A DNA stretch of 64,000 nt, from contig CAVWXX010000008.1 in assembly GCA_963759155.1 (NCBI GenBank), positions 263,295 through 327,294 on the forward strand, given 5' to 3'. Shown here piece by piece: positions 1 through 8,848 of this stretch; position 1 is the stretch's first letter, and the number at the start of each line of letters is the position of its first letter. This stretch comes from SZUA-36 sp963759155. Its GTDB lineage: Bacteria; Pseudomonadota; Gammaproteobacteria; Xanthomonadales; SZUA-36. The notes beneath the pieces are model-generated. The model had not been told where the DNA came from, did no database searches, and saw only the letters and a list, made by a program, of their open reading frames with translations. A program made the position numbers and the translations under genes.

Positions 1-435
1 CAATACCGGCTCGGTCAATTGATAGACCAACGGAATCAATGGGTGCCGTGACTGGTTTGCAAACCAGCTGATGATGACCCGTGCAATTATCAGTACAAAA
101 TAGGTCAATAAAAGCGCAATCAGTAACTTTCTGACTGCAAACAACAGTAAAAACTGGAAGCCGAAATCTGTTTTGCTGAGCAGACTGATGACAACCAGTT
201 GCAGCAGTTCCAGCAATAGCATGACGACCACGGACGCCGTATCCAGTTTGCCAATCGAAGGAATGATCCGGCGTGCAGGAACCAGCACGGGATTGGTGAC
301 CTTGACCAGGAACTGGCTTAAAGGGTTGTAGAAATCAGCCTTGACCCATTGCAGTAGAAGACGGAGCAGAATCGCTGTGACGTAGAGGTCGGTTATCGTG
401 CTGATCAGGTAAATGAGTGAAGCGGACCAGTTCAT
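1..435 (-). CDS. YggT family membrane protein (C-terminal end outside window)
   Basis: The minus-strand frame starting at the ATG at 435-433 encodes a hydrophobic protein beginning MNWSASLIYLISTITDLYV. It runs off the window edge after about 145 codons; family members are usually a little under 200 residues. It shows the family pattern of paired membrane segments, with a conserved stretch around NPLSQFLVKVTNPVLVPARR (residues about 38-57) after the first hydrophobic helix. The start codon overlaps the proC stop by four bases (ATGA, 432-435), so the two are translationally coupled. The order yggS-proC-yggT is a classic proteobacterial neighbourhood. The family is an integral inner-membrane protein whose role is not well defined; links to osmotic tolerance and division have been proposed. 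The identification rests on sequence pattern plus context. Confidence 0.88.
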   Translation of the reverse strand, partial: MNWSASLIYLISTITDLYVTAILLRLLLQWVKADFYNPLSQFLVKVTNPVLVPARRIIPSIGKLDTASVVVMLLLELLQLVVISLLSKTDFGFQFLLLFAVRKLLIALLLTYFVLIIARVIISWFANQSRHPLIPLVYQLTEPVL

Positions 436-1247
436 GATTTGGCTCCTTCTTCCGCCAGTTCCTGCCCGCGCCGGGTTGCGGCCGTAATGGCGGTATCGAT
501 CAGTTGCTCAAAATGGCCGGCTTCGAGCCGTTCCAGCGCAGCTTCTGTTGTTCCACCCTTTGTGGTTACCTGCTGACGGAGCGTAGTGACATCCGCGTCA
601 CTCTGAACGGCCATGACACTGGCGCCATGGGCGGTATGCAGCGCTAACTTGCTGGCAATGTCTGCCGGTAAGCCGAGCCGGGTTCCGGCCTTGCCCAGGC
701 ATTCAACCAGGTAATAGAAGTAGGCGGGCCCACTGCCTGATACGGCGGTTACTATATCCAGCAGGCTTTCCTTATCCAGCCAGACCACTTCACCGGCAGA
801 CTCCATCAGGTTTTGTGACAGCTCACGTTGCGCGAGCGTGCAATTTACCCGTGCATACATCCCCGTGATGCCCAGGCCGATCAGTGCCGGTGTGTTGGGC
901 ATGGTACGGACGATGGGAGGGCTTGATGTCAGGTGGGCGGCGATCTGGCTGGTCGGAATACCCGCAACAATAGAGATGATCAGTTGCTGGTCAGTGACCA
1001 GGTCCTGTATCTCCGCCAGCACCATGGGCAGCACCTGTGGCTTGACCGCCAGCACAATGGCATCCATGCCCTTGATGGCATCCGCGGCACGTTCATAGCA
1101 CGCGACGGGCCAGCGTTTTTGCAAATACTCCCTCGCAGCGGCGCCCGGATCGGCGACCTGTACCCGGTCTACGTTGTGCCGTGAAGCAAAAAGACTGCTG
1201 ATCAGTGCCGTGGCCATATTGCCGCCGCCGATAAATCCGATTCTCAT
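432..1247 (-). CDS. proC: pyrroline-5-carboxylate reductase
   Basis: ProC catalyses the last step of proline synthesis, the NAD(P)H-dependent reduction of 1-pyrroline-5-carboxylate to proline, in the cytoplasm. The 271-residue protein has the normal family length. The N-terminal Rossmann dinucleotide-binding loop GFIGGGNMA is at residues 4-12. The RTMPNTP stretch is at 114-120, the SGSGPAYF motif at 170-177 and the signature VTTKGGTTEAAL at about 227-238, all in the C-terminal helical dimerisation domain. It is preceded 22 bases away by yggS on the same strand and overlaps yggT by four bases, so the three probably form one transcript. Confidence 0.96.
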   Translation of the reverse strand: MRIGFIGGGNMATALISSLFASRHNVDRVQVADPGAAAREYLQKRWPVACYERAADAIKGMDAIVLAVKPQVLPMVLAEIQDLVTDQQLIISIVAGIPTSQIAAHLTSSPPIVRTMPNTPALIGLGITGMYARVNCTLAQRELSQNLMESAGEVVWLDKESLLDIVTAVSGSGPAYFYYLVECLGKAGTRLGLPADIASKLALHTAHGASVMAVQSDADVTTLRQQVTTKGGTTEAALERLEAGHFEQLIDTAITAATRRGQELAEEGAKS

Positions 1248-1269
1248 TTTTTATCCTTATGAATGACTA

Positions 1270-1956
1270 TCATGCTTCTCGTTTCCCAAACAGGTCCGTT
1301 CCGATTCGAACCATGGTGCTGCCTTCAGAGATGGCAACTTCCAGGTCGGATGACATACCCATCGAGAGCGTGTCGATGTCATGACCCTCATTTTTTAGTT
1401 CTTCAAATAAAGTCTTCATCCTGCGAAAGCTGTCGTGTTGCATTTGTATATCATTGGCCACACTGGGTATCGCCATCAAGCCTCGCAGTTTTATGTTCTT
1501 GAGATCCCGTGTAAGTGCTGCGAGCTGGGAAACCTCATCAGGCCTCGCACCGGCTTTTTGAGGTTCCAGGTCAATATTCACCTGCAAACAAATGTTGAGT
1601 GGTCCCAGCGAGTCCGGTCTTTGCAGTGATAAGCGGTTCAGGGTTTTTTGCCTGTCGACACTTTGCACCCATTGAAAATTCTCGGCCACGGCCCGGGTTT
1701 TATTGGATTGCAGCGTACCGATAAAATGCCATTGCAAATCCAGGCCGGCCAGTTCCCACTGCTTATCCAGTGCTTCCTGTAACTGGTTTTCGCCAAAACA
1801 ATGCACGCCCAGCCTGTTTAATGCAGCGATTTTACCGGCAGGATGGCGTTTGCCAACTGCAAGCAAGGTAACTTCATCGGGTGATCTGTCCGAGGCAATA
1901 CAGGCTTTTTCAATTCTTTGCCGAACAAAATTTAGTCTGTCTATTGAGTCATTCAT
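1270..1956 (-). CDS. yggS: YggS/PLPBP family pyridoxal phosphate homeostasis protein
   Basis: This is a single-domain alanine-racemase-fold protein that binds pyridoxal 5'-phosphate without known catalysis and helps keep free PLP and amino-acid pools balanced. The 228-residue length is standard. The PLP-binding lysine is K36 in LLAVGKRHPA (residues 31-40). Conserved stretches GENQLQEALDK, WHFIGTLQSNK and LSMGMSSDLEVAI follow in the family order. The last of these holds the phosphate-binding serine and glycine residues. It is the first gene of the yggS-proC-yggT group and is divergent from pilT across a 134-base intergenic region. Confidence 0.95.
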   Translation of the reverse strand: MNDSIDRLNFVRQRIEKACIASDRSPDEVTLLAVGKRHPAGKIAALNRLGVHCFGENQLQEALDKQWELAGLDLQWHFIGTLQSNKTRAVAENFQWVQSVDRQKTLNRLSLQRPDSLGPLNICLQVNIDLEPQKAGARPDEVSQLAALTRDLKNIKLRGLMAIPSVANDIQMQHDSFRRMKTLFEELKNEGHDIDTLSMGMSSDLEVAISEGSTMVRIGTDLFGKREA

Positions 1957-2013
1957 GTTGCAGCGCGCTTTAGCAGGGTCTATTGTTACAGTTGTATTTA
2001 TGCCAACCAGGGA

Positions 2014-2041
2014 TTGGACTTAAGCATTTCTCTAATAATGA
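2014..2041 (+). promoter_or_regulatory. candidate sigma-70 promoter of pilT-pilU
   Basis: TTGGAC at 2014-2019 and TAATGA at 2036-2041 are separated by 16 bases, in the intergenic region between yggS and pilT. A strong ribosome binding site (AAGGAGGGG, about 2078-2086) follows just before the pilT ATG at 2091. The boxes are only moderately close to consensus, so the exact promoter is uncertain. Confidence 0.35.
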
Positions 2042-2090
2042 GTCATAATAGTATTGTAACGCGACCAGTGTCCGTACAAGGAGGGGTTAA

Positions 2091-3128
2091 ATGGATATTG
2101 CTGAACTACTAGCATTTGCCGTAAAAAATAAAGCTTCGGATCTTCACCTGTCTTCTGCTCTGCCACCCATGATTCGTGTGGATGGCGATTTGCGCCGATT
2201 GAACTTACCATCTCTCGATAACCAACAGTTAACAGAGTTGCTGTATAGCACGATGAGCGATCATCAGCGTCGTGACTTTGAGGCAAACCTGGAGGTGGAC
2301 TTTTCCTACGCGGTACCCGGGCTCGCCCGTTTCCGTGTCAATTGTTTTCACCAGGACCGTGGTGTTGGTGGCGCATTCCGTACCATCCCCGCTGCTGTCT
2401 GGACGCTGGATGATATTGGCGCACCGCCATCATTCAAGGAAATCATCAACGTTCCACGTGGCCTGGTACTGGTAACGGGGCCTACCGGTTCAGGTAAGTC
2501 GACCACTTTGGCGGCGATGATTGATCATATTAATTGCAACATTGCCGGCCATATTCTGACCATTGAAGACCCGATTGAATTCGTGCATCAATCGAAAAAA
2601 TGCCTGATCAATCAACGAGAGATCCACCGTGACACGCACGGCTTCAACCAGGCATTGCGTTCAGCGCTGCGTGAGGATCCGGATATTATCCTCGTTGGTG
2701 AAATGCGTGATATAGAAACCATCCGCCTGGCTTTGACTGCAGCGGAGACCGGTCACCTGGTTTTTGCCACATTGCATACCAGTTCAGCGGCCAAGACGAT
2801 TGACCGTATCATCGATGTATTCCCTGCGGGTGAGAAATCCATGGTGCGTTCAATGCTGTCGGAGTCTTTACGTGCGGTTATTGCGCAGACATTGATGAAA
2901 CGGATTGGTGGAGGCCGTATTGCTGCCCATGAAATCATGCTGGCCACACCTGCCATCCGGAACCTGATACGCGAGGACAAAGTAGCGCAGATGTATTCTG
3001 CTATTCAGACGGGCCAGAATGTTGGTATGCATACGCTTGATCAATACCTTGAAGGCCTGGTAGCGAGGGGTATTGTTGCGCGTCAGGAAGCAGCCAGAAA
3101 GGCTGTTGACCGTAAACTGTTTATGTAA
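2091..3128 (+). CDS. pilT: type IV pilus retraction ATPase PilT
   Basis: PilT is the cytoplasmic hexameric ATPase that drives depolymerisation and retraction of type IV pili, giving twitching motility, surface sensing and DNA uptake. The protein is 345 residues, the normal length. It opens with the family's MDIAELLAFAVKNKASDLHL, has an N-terminal PAS-like domain, then Walker A GPTGSGKST at residues 130-138. The Asp box, Walker B (around DIILVGEMRD) and His box (TGHLVFATLHT) follow in order. The perfect ribosome binding site seven bases upstream fixes the start. pilU follows after 58 bases, and the two proteins are expected to work at the same pilus base. Confidence 0.97.
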   Translation: MDIAELLAFAVKNKASDLHLSSALPPMIRVDGDLRRLNLPSLDNQQLTELLYSTMSDHQRRDFEANLEVDFSYAVPGLARFRVNCFHQDRGVGGAFRTIPAAVWTLDDIGAPPSFKEIINVPRGLVLVTGPTGSGKSTTLAAMIDHINCNIAGHILTIEDPIEFVHQSKKCLINQREIHRDTHGFNQALRSALREDPDIILVGEMRDIETIRLALTAAETGHLVFATLHTSSAAKTIDRIIDVFPAGEKSMVRSMLSESLRAVIAQTLMKRIGGGRIAAHEIMLATPAIRNLIREDKVAQMYSAIQTGQNVGMHTLDQYLEGLVARGIVARQEAARKAVDRKLFM

Positions 3129-3186
3129 GTAATACCCGGTACGTTCATTCAGGAACTAATTGGGGATAGATTTTGGAGATGCTGAG

Positions 3187-4308
3187 ATGAGTGTTGTACA
3201 AGGCTGGTTAAAGGAACTTCACGACGAAAAGGGCTCTGATCTTTTTGTGACGGCGGATGCACCTCCGTGTATCAAGGTCAATGGCAAAATCCGGGCGATC
3301 TCAACCGAGGTCCTGCTGCCTGAAGAAGTCAGTGAAATCGTCAAGAGCATAATGACCAAGAAGCAGATCAGGGAATTTGACGAAACCCTGGAGTGCCAGT
3401 TCGCAATTTCGCTTGGTGAGGATGTTCGTTTTCGTGTCAGCGCGTTTTACCAACAGGCACATGTCGGTATGGTCTGCCGGCGTATTGAAACCACCATTCC
3501 AACCTTTGAAGACCTTGGGCTGCCGGAGTTGTTGACCGATTTGTCGATGGCTAAACGCGGCATCATTCTGTTTGTGGGCGCTACGGGTTCCGGTAAGTCA
3601 ACCTCGTTGGCATCGATGATCGGCTATCGCAACAAGAGAATGAGCGGGCATATTATTTCGGTGGAAGATCCGATTGAATATGTGCATTTCCATGGTAAAA
3701 GCCTGGTCACACAACGTGAGGTCGGAATTGATACAGACTCATTTGAGGTCGCACTGCGTAATACGCTGCGCCAGGCGCCGGATGTCATCATGATCGGTGA
3801 GATTCGCACCCGTGAGACCATGGAGTACGCCATTACTTTTGCTGAAACCGGCCATCTTGTTCTTTGTACATTACATGCCAATAACGCCAACCAGGCGCTT
3901 GACCGAATTCTGCATTTCTTCCCCGAAGAGGCCAAAGAGCAGGTGCTGCTTGATTTGTCTTTCAATATGAAATCTATCGTCGCCCAACAGCTCATTCCAT
4001 CTGCGGACCAGACGCGGCGCTGGGCAGCAGTTGAAATCCTTCTGGCGACACCATTGGTGCAAGAAAGAATTCGTAACGGTGAAATTACCGAGTTGAAGAA
4101 GATCATGAAGGAGTCAGCACACCACGGCATGGTCACCTTTGATCAGTGCCTGTTCGGGATGTATAAGGAAGGCAAGATCACGTACGATGAGGCCATCAGG
4201 CACGCCGATTCGGCCAACGAAGTCAGGCTGGCCGTGAAAATGTCGGAAGGCGGAGATGCTGATTCACTTTCAGAAAATCTAAAAGATGTGGAGATCATGG
4301 ATTTATAG
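3187..4308 (+). CDS. pilU: type IV pilus retraction ATPase PilU
   Basis: PilU is the PilT paralogue that assists retraction under load and depends on PilT. It carries the same two-domain architecture, with Walker A GATGSGKST at residues 131-139, a Walker B region around DVIMIGEIRT and the His box TGHLVLCTLHA. An in-frame TTG lies further upstream at 3160, but the ATG at 3187 has GGAGA seven bases before it and gives the usual family N-terminus, so I chose 3187 (373 residues). The acidic tail beyond residue 350 is typical of PilU and absent in PilT. It is probably co-transcribed with pilT. Confidence 0.95.
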   Translation: MSVVQGWLKELHDEKGSDLFVTADAPPCIKVNGKIRAISTEVLLPEEVSEIVKSIMTKKQIREFDETLECQFAISLGEDVRFRVSAFYQQAHVGMVCRRIETTIPTFEDLGLPELLTDLSMAKRGIILFVGATGSGKSTSLASMIGYRNKRMSGHIISVEDPIEYVHFHGKSLVTQREVGIDTDSFEVALRNTLRQAPDVIMIGEIRTRETMEYAITFAETGHLVLCTLHANNANQALDRILHFFPEEAKEQVLLDLSFNMKSIVAQQLIPSADQTRRWAAVEILLATPLVQERIRNGEITELKKIMKESAHHGMVTFDQCLFGMYKEGKITYDEAIRHADSANEVRLAVKMSEGGDADSLSENLKDVEIMDL

Positions 4309-4476
4309 TTAGTGATGACGCTTTGTAAGCGTGCTCTTAACGGAAACTTCCACATTGCTTAACTGATTTTTAACGGGTACGGGCATACACTTATCCACCA
4401 CTAGATAGTTCAGGTGAAGACTTGTTCGTATTTGAGGCAGCTGCTCCGGCTGTGAACACGTTAACAGGGCGTTTCG

Positions 4477-4520
4477 GGCCCAGGTATGGTGGTAAAATCA
4501 TCTGCCTGGGCCTTCTCTGT
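4477..4520 (+). terminator. possible weak terminator or leader hairpin between pilU and the response regulator
   Basis: GGCCCAGG (4477-4484) is perfectly complementary to CCTGGGCC (4505-4512), with a 20-base loop, followed by the pyrimidine-rich TTCTCTGTTTCT. It sits 168 bases after pilU and 38 bases before the GTG of the response regulator. The long loop and the broken T tract make a strong intrinsic terminator unlikely. It could equally be a structured 5' untranslated region. The rest of 4309-4549 shows no gene. Confidence 0.4.
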
Positions 4521-4549
4521 TTCTGGCCCACACAATAAAGGTACTGAAT

Positions 4550-5236
4550 GTGCGCATTTTGATTATTGAAGACAACCCTGACATCGCCGCCAATATTGGC
4601 GATTACCTTGATGAAATTGGTCATACCGTGGATTTCGCCGGAGATGGCATAACCGGACTGCACCTGGCCATCGTCAACGACTTTGACGCCATCGTTCTGG
4701 ATCTTGCATTACCCGGCATGGATGGTCTGGAAGTCTGTCGAAAGCTTCGTCAGGAAGCCGGAAAAAATACGCCGGTATTGATGTTGACTGCAAGGGATCG
4801 CCTTGAAGATAAACTGGCAGGATTCGAGACAGGTGCGGATGATTACCTGGTAAAACCTTTCGAGTTGCAGGAAGTCGAGGCGAGGCTGACAGTTTTGACA
4901 ACCAGGGGAACCAGGCGGGCGAGCAAGGAAATCCAGATTGGCGACCTGGTCTTTAATGTTGACACATTGATTGTCACCCGTGCCGGTGAGGAGATAGACC
5001 TCAACCCGATTGGGCTGAAGCTTTTGCGCTGCCTGATGGACGCTTCACCAAATGTTGTTACCAGGGCGGAGCTGGAAAAAGAGGTCTGGGGTGAAGAAAT
5101 GCCCGACAGTGACAGTCTGCGGGTCCACATCCACTCTTTGCGTTCAGCCATAGATAAGCCATTTGGCAGCAAGATGATTCAAACCAGGCACGGTATTGGT
5201 TACCGTTTATTGGAGTCAAATGCTATACCGGCGTAG
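4550..5236 (+). CDS. OmpR/PhoB-family response regulator
   Basis: This is a two-domain response regulator of 228 residues starting at a GTG. The receiver domain (about 1-120) has the acidic pair E7-D8, the phospho-acceptor D51 in VLDLALPGMDG, the switch Thr in MLTARD and the conserved Lys in DYLVKPF. The C-terminal winged-helix domain (about 128-225) ends with the recognition and wing pattern SLRVHIHSLRSAIDKPF...RHGIGYRL. The downstream sensor kinase gene overlaps its end, so they form a cognate pair. The regulon cannot be read from the sequence. The lipid A modification operon in this window would be one reasonable target to test, but nothing here links them. Confidence 0.93.
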   Translation: MRILIIEDNPDIAANIGDYLDEIGHTVDFAGDGITGLHLAIVNDFDAIVLDLALPGMDGLEVCRKLRQEAGKNTPVLMLTARDRLEDKLAGFETGADDYLVKPFELQEVEARLTVLTTRGTRRASKEIQIGDLVFNVDTLIVTRAGEEIDLNPIGLKLLRCLMDASPNVVTRAELEKEVWGEEMPDSDSLRVHIHSLRSAIDKPFGSKMIQTRHGIGYRLLESNAIPA

Positions 5237-6494
5237 GCTTCGCAGCCGCATAATATTTTCTTTTTTGCTATTTGGCACACTGCTCAGCAGTCTTTTTGCG
5301 ATCAGCACGCTTTTTCTTCAGAGCAACCTGGAAGACGAGCTAATCGGCTCGACACTCAAGCAGGAGCTTGATGACTACCTGGTCCAATTGCGTAAAGACC
5401 CGACGCTCGTCGAGCCCTTCCATACCCGTATCCAGGGTTTTATTACCCGGCCTGGAGACCCTAACCACAGTGTCAGGGCACAAATCAGGGAACTCGCCAC
5501 GGGTGTACACGAGGTAGAAACACAGGAAGGGTACTTCAAGGCTGCGGTACGTAAGGACGATGATCTATGGGCTTTTCTTATTTATGACATCACTGAAAAC
5601 CAACGCCTGACTAACCGCCTGATCCTGTCGTTGATTGCTGCGGTCGTCGTGTTTTCTCTTTTATCGCTGGCCCTGGGCTTATGGTCCTCCAGCACGGTGA
5701 TGAAGCCGGTAAGTGACCTGGCAGAACGATTGAGTCATTTGGCTGAGGAGACGCCGTCACCCGGGCTTGCCAGGTGGTTTCCGGATGATGAAGTCGGGCA
5801 ACTGGCCGCGGCGCTGGATGCCTATGCCGAGCGAGTGCATCAGTTGGTTGAACGTGACCGTGAATTCAACGCCGATGTCAGTCATGAATTAAGAACACCC
5901 CTGGCGGTCATATCCGGTGCGACAGAGTTGTTGCTGGCACAAAAAGATTTACCCGACAAAACCCGCAACCGGGTATTGCGTATCGCCAGGGCGGCAAGGC
6001 AATCGACCGATATCACGGCGGCGCTGCTCCACCTTGTGCGTGCCGAACAGGGCATCAACCAGGATAGTGAGGCCCACGATGTATGCGATACCGTTGAGAA
6101 ACTGATTCACCTTCATGAGCCGTTACTGGACAAAAAACCACTTGAACTGAAAATTATCAGGGAGGATACAGTCAGTGTTATCGCACCGGAGTCTGTCATT
6201 GCAGTCACCGTGGGCAACCTGATAAGTAATGCCATCCGCTATACACCGGCTGGTGAAGTGGTATGTACCATCGGTAACGGACGGCTCCTGGTGGAAGATA
6301 CCGGCCCTGGCATTCCAGAGGAGGAGTTATCCCGGGTGATGGATCGGCATTACCGTGGTGAAGGTGTATCCGGCAAAGGTTCAGGTCTTGGTCTGGCCAT
6401 TGTTCAGCGCCTGTGTGAGCTATATGGCTGGTCGATTTATTTTGAGAACCGGAAATCAGGTGGTTTACGTGCTGAACTGCGGTTTTTCGGGTAG
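5220..6494 (+). CDS. membrane sensor histidine kinase
   Basis: This is the cognate sensor of the preceding regulator. The ATG at 5220 was chosen over an upstream GTG at 5196 because GGAG lies four bases before it. It overlaps the regulator gene by 17 bases. Features in order: membrane helix (about residues 11-33), a periplasmic region of roughly 100 residues, second membrane helix (about 133-157), HAMP-like linker, and a HisKA domain with phospho-acceptor H222 in SHELRTPLAV. The HATPase domain has the N box NLISNAIRY, G1 box VEDTGPGIPEEE and G2 box GKGSGLGLAIV. The periplasmic region has no motif that I can tie to a known signal. Confidence 0.92.
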   Translation: MLYRRRLRSRIIFSFLLFGTLLSSLFAISTLFLQSNLEDELIGSTLKQELDDYLVQLRKDPTLVEPFHTRIQGFITRPGDPNHSVRAQIRELATGVHEVETQEGYFKAAVRKDDDLWAFLIYDITENQRLTNRLILSLIAAVVVFSLLSLALGLWSSSTVMKPVSDLAERLSHLAEETPSPGLARWFPDDEVGQLAAALDAYAERVHQLVERDREFNADVSHELRTPLAVISGATELLLAQKDLPDKTRNRVLRIARAARQSTDITAALLHLVRAEQGINQDSEAHDVCDTVEKLIHLHEPLLDKKPLELKIIREDTVSVIAPESVIAVTVGNLISNAIRYTPAGEVVCTIGNGRLLVEDTGPGIPEEELSRVMDRHYRGEGVSGKGSGLGLAIVQRLCELYGWSIYFENRKSGGLRAELRFFG

Positions 6495-6510
6495 GTATGA
6501 GGGTTTATTC

Positions 6511-6852
6511 ATGGCTATCGTTTCATGTCCAAAATGCGATAAAAACATTTCCAGTCACACAAACTTGTGCCCGTATTGCGGCTTTCAGCGGGGTGAGGTT
6601 GCCGAGGAACAGTTACTTGAGTTCCGCCGGCGCAAGCTGAGAGATCATATATATCACCTGAAGATGACCAGTTATGCAACACTGGCAATGATCATCGGCG
6701 CATTTGGCTGGTACCTGGTGGATACCTCCAATTTTCAGCGAATGTCATCCATTGGCCCGGTGGTATTGTTCAGTGCCGGCGCACTGGGCTACCTTGTGAT
6801 ACGTGCCTATCTGCTCAAAGCGAAGTTGGCCTTGAGAAAACTCGGTCAATGA
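6511..6852 (+). CDS. small zinc-ribbon membrane protein, function unknown
   Basis: The ATG at 6511 begins MAIVSCPKCDKNISSHTNLC. An open frame extends further upstream into the kinase gene but lacks a reason to start there. Four cysteines, C6, C9, C20 and C23, form a zinc-ribbon. Two hydrophobic segments follow in the 113-residue protein (about 53-75 and 80-100), giving a zinc-ribbon-plus-two-helix inner-membrane protein. It begins 16 bases after the kinase stop and probably shares its transcript. I do not recognise a characterised homologue. Confidence 0.75.
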   Translation: MAIVSCPKCDKNISSHTNLCPYCGFQRGEVAEEQLLEFRRRKLRDHIYHLKMTSYATLAMIIGAFGWYLVDTSNFQRMSSIGPVVLFSAGALGYLVIRAYLLKAKLALRKLGQ

Positions 6853-6885
6853 GGACCGGAGCGGCAGCGGGGTGCGGGCCCTGAT

Positions 6886-7416
6886 CTACTGAATCCGCTG
6901 GACTGATACCTTGTCTTTATGGCCGGGCAAAGATAGTTTCCACTTATTCATGAAGCCTTTTTTTATCACGACTTCCGGGTTTTCGACCGGCGGAATATGA
7001 AATGAATCGTTCTCGGTCATTTGCCAGATCATGCCGTTGGCCAACTTGAATAAGGTTCCCTTTTTTTCCCAACCGTCAAACGTCCCAACGATCCTGCTGT
7101 TGATGACATCATCTTCAGGCTCACCCTTGGGTTGGTTTGGAAAACCCCGCAGGTCCTGCGTTGTGCCAGTACGCGTAGTTGCACCGGATACTGATGTGCC
7201 GGATGCCGGACGTGCAGTCACATTCTCCAGGGTAGCGACCGAATGGCGTCTCAGCCAGTCATTAAGCGCGGAAAGTTCAGCTTCAGTCAGTTTGCCAAGC
7301 CCCGTTTCTTTGAATTCTTTACCTGACATACGTTCTTCAAGCGTTGAGAACCCTTCTGCCGCATGTACGGTGCAGTGCAGTGAAAGCGCAAGAACAATAA
7401 GCAATAGTTTCTTCAT
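6886..7416 (-). CDS. exported protein of unknown function
   Basis: The 176-residue product has a clear Sec signal peptide, MKKLLLIVLALSLHCTVHA, with a likely cut after residue 19. The middle (about 60-95) is Ser/Thr/Gly-rich linker. The C-terminal half carries the pattern FDGWEKKGTLFKLANGMIW...NPEVVIKKGFMNKWKLSL...VSVQRI. I recall this arrangement from secreted Xanthomonadales proteins of undefined role, in which a small beta domain displays an NGxxW motif. It is convergent with the zinc-ribbon gene and followed on the same strand by a separately transcribed barrel-like gene. Confidence 0.7.
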   Translation of the reverse strand: MKKLLLIVLALSLHCTVHAAEGFSTLEERMSGKEFKETGLGKLTEAELSALNDWLRRHSVATLENVTARPASGTSVSGATTRTGTTQDLRGFPNQPKGEPEDDVINSRIVGTFDGWEKKGTLFKLANGMIWQMTENDSFHIPPVENPEVVIKKGFMNKWKLSLPGHKDKVSVQRIQ

Positions 7417-7513
7417 TTAACGATCCTGGTAAATTGGATATGTTTGGCACTGTGACGCAAATCTACAAGCTGCCCGTCTTTCCAGCATGCAGGTAGGTTA
7501 TCGGTACAAAGAA

Positions 7514-8686
7514 CTAGAGGTCTTGCTGGTACCTGACATAGGGAATACGGCCATAGACAGCCTCAAATGGATCATGCATACCTGTATCAGTTTTGCCTTT
7601 GTCTCCGCTGCCGGCACCCAGTACGTTCGTGGTTCCAACGCTCAGGTTGGCATTCCAGGGTGCACGCCAGGTGAATTGCACATCAAAGGTCGTGGAACTA
7701 TCAAGCGTCTCGCGATTCAGGAACTGAACCTCCTCGCGATAATAACCCTGAAGACCACCGCTGAAGTTGCCCTTGCTCCAATCCAGATTCATTTTAGCGC
7801 TTTCGAATGGATTTGAGATGGTCCAGTTTTGAAGACCCGGCACCAGGTTAGATGTCGCTTCATACGACGCATCCATCACGTGGGTTAACTGCAGTCCGAG
7901 GCGGATGTCGCCGGCACTGTCCATGGCAAAGCCCACCTGAAATTCGATATCAACACCGGTGGTTTCACCGCTCATATAGGAGAGCGGCTGACCCTGGCTC
8001 ATCGCGGCAGGGAACGGGTTGCTGCTTTGGGATGACAGCATGCCTGCACCCAAATCTGAAGCAATCATCGGCATCATGTGATTGACGACGCCTTTTTGTC
8101 CACTGCTGGCTTCACGGCGGAACATGCTGACCGCGGTATTGACGTTTCCCTTGCCGTAACGCAGACCAAGCGCAACCTGGTCCTGCTTTAATATGTTGGC
8201 CTGGTTAATAAAATAGCAGTCAGAGGCACGGAAGGAGCCATGATCGAGTACGCCATTCTGGCAATGGATGCTTCCCAATGGCCGGAATGACGATTGTGAT
8301 CTTCCCGCACCGAGACTGGATGTGATGTCCAGGTCATCCGTCAACTGGAAACTCAGGTTGCTATCGAGAAACACGGAACCAACACCTGTTGAGGGTATCA
8401 ATTGGTTGTTGTTTATATTCAGTGTGATGGGTTCGGAAAGCTTTAATTCGAGCTTGCGTGACGCTGAGTCACCCAGGTCAAACGCGAGACTGGTTGAAGA
8501 TTGCTCTTTTTGTATTGGCAATAGAACCAACGGCTGGTTCGCTCCAGCGCCGTCTGAATAATCAAATAATGGAACAGCAGGCTCGGTGGTGCTGTCAGCT
8601 ATCACCGGCAAAGGTGACACGCATGCAAGAACAGCAGCCATCAGGCTGCCGGTAAAACGGTTTGCATTATTGCGTTGTTGTCCCAC
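7514..8686 (-). CDS. putative outer-membrane or surface beta-strand protein, function unknown
   Basis: The product is about 390 residues with an export signal (hydrophobic stretch SLMAAVLACVSPLPVIA). After it come many alternating polar/hydrophobic segments typical of a beta-barrel, such as VALGLRYGKGNVNTAVSMF, GDIRLGLQLTH and NLSVGTTNVLGAG, and it ends in an aromatic-containing strand (RIPYVRYQQDL). The start is uncertain. The frame is open from a TTG at 8701 and a GTG at 8698, but the GTG at 8686-8684 has GAGG six bases upstream and gives a normal signal peptide, so I used it. I do not recognise a named family. Confidence 0.6.
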   Translation of the reverse strand: MGQQRNNANRFTGSLMAAVLACVSPLPVIADSTTEPAVPLFDYSDGAGANQPLVLLPIQKEQSSTSLAFDLGDSASRKLELKLSEPITLNINNNQLIPSTGVGSVFLDSNLSFQLTDDLDITSSLGAGRSQSSFRPLGSIHCQNGVLDHGSFRASDCYFINQANILKQDQVALGLRYGKGNVNTAVSMFRREASSGQKGVVNHMMPMIASDLGAGMLSSQSSNPFPAAMSQGQPLSYMSGETTGVDIEFQVGFAMDSAGDIRLGLQLTHVMDASYEATSNLVPGLQNWTISNPFESAKMNLDWSKGNFSGGLQGYYREEVQFLNRETLDSSTTFDVQFTWRAPWNANLSVGTTNVLGAGSGDKGKTDTGMHDPFEAVYGRIPYVRYQQDL

Positions 8687-8787
8687 TTTAGTCCTCACCA
8701 ATCCTGCCCTTTTGGGTCACATGCTTGTAGAGTCCCAGACGGCGAATAAGTTCTATATGAAGCATAGCAAATTTATCAGAATTTTGC

Positions 8788-8819
8788 TTGCGCAGATACA
8801 ACCGGCTGCCTGATATACT
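8788..8819 (+). promoter_or_regulatory. candidate extended -10 promoter of the thioredoxin-fold gene
   Basis: TATACT (8814-8819) is preceded by TG one base upstream (8811-8812), forming an extended -10 element. The nearest -35-like hexamer, TTGCGC (8788-8793), is 20 bases away, longer than ideal. The transcript would start near 8826, with a GGAGGA ribosome binding site just before the ATG at 8849. Confidence 0.45.
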
Positions 8820-8848
8820 GAGCATTTGAACGATTCGGAGGAACACTT

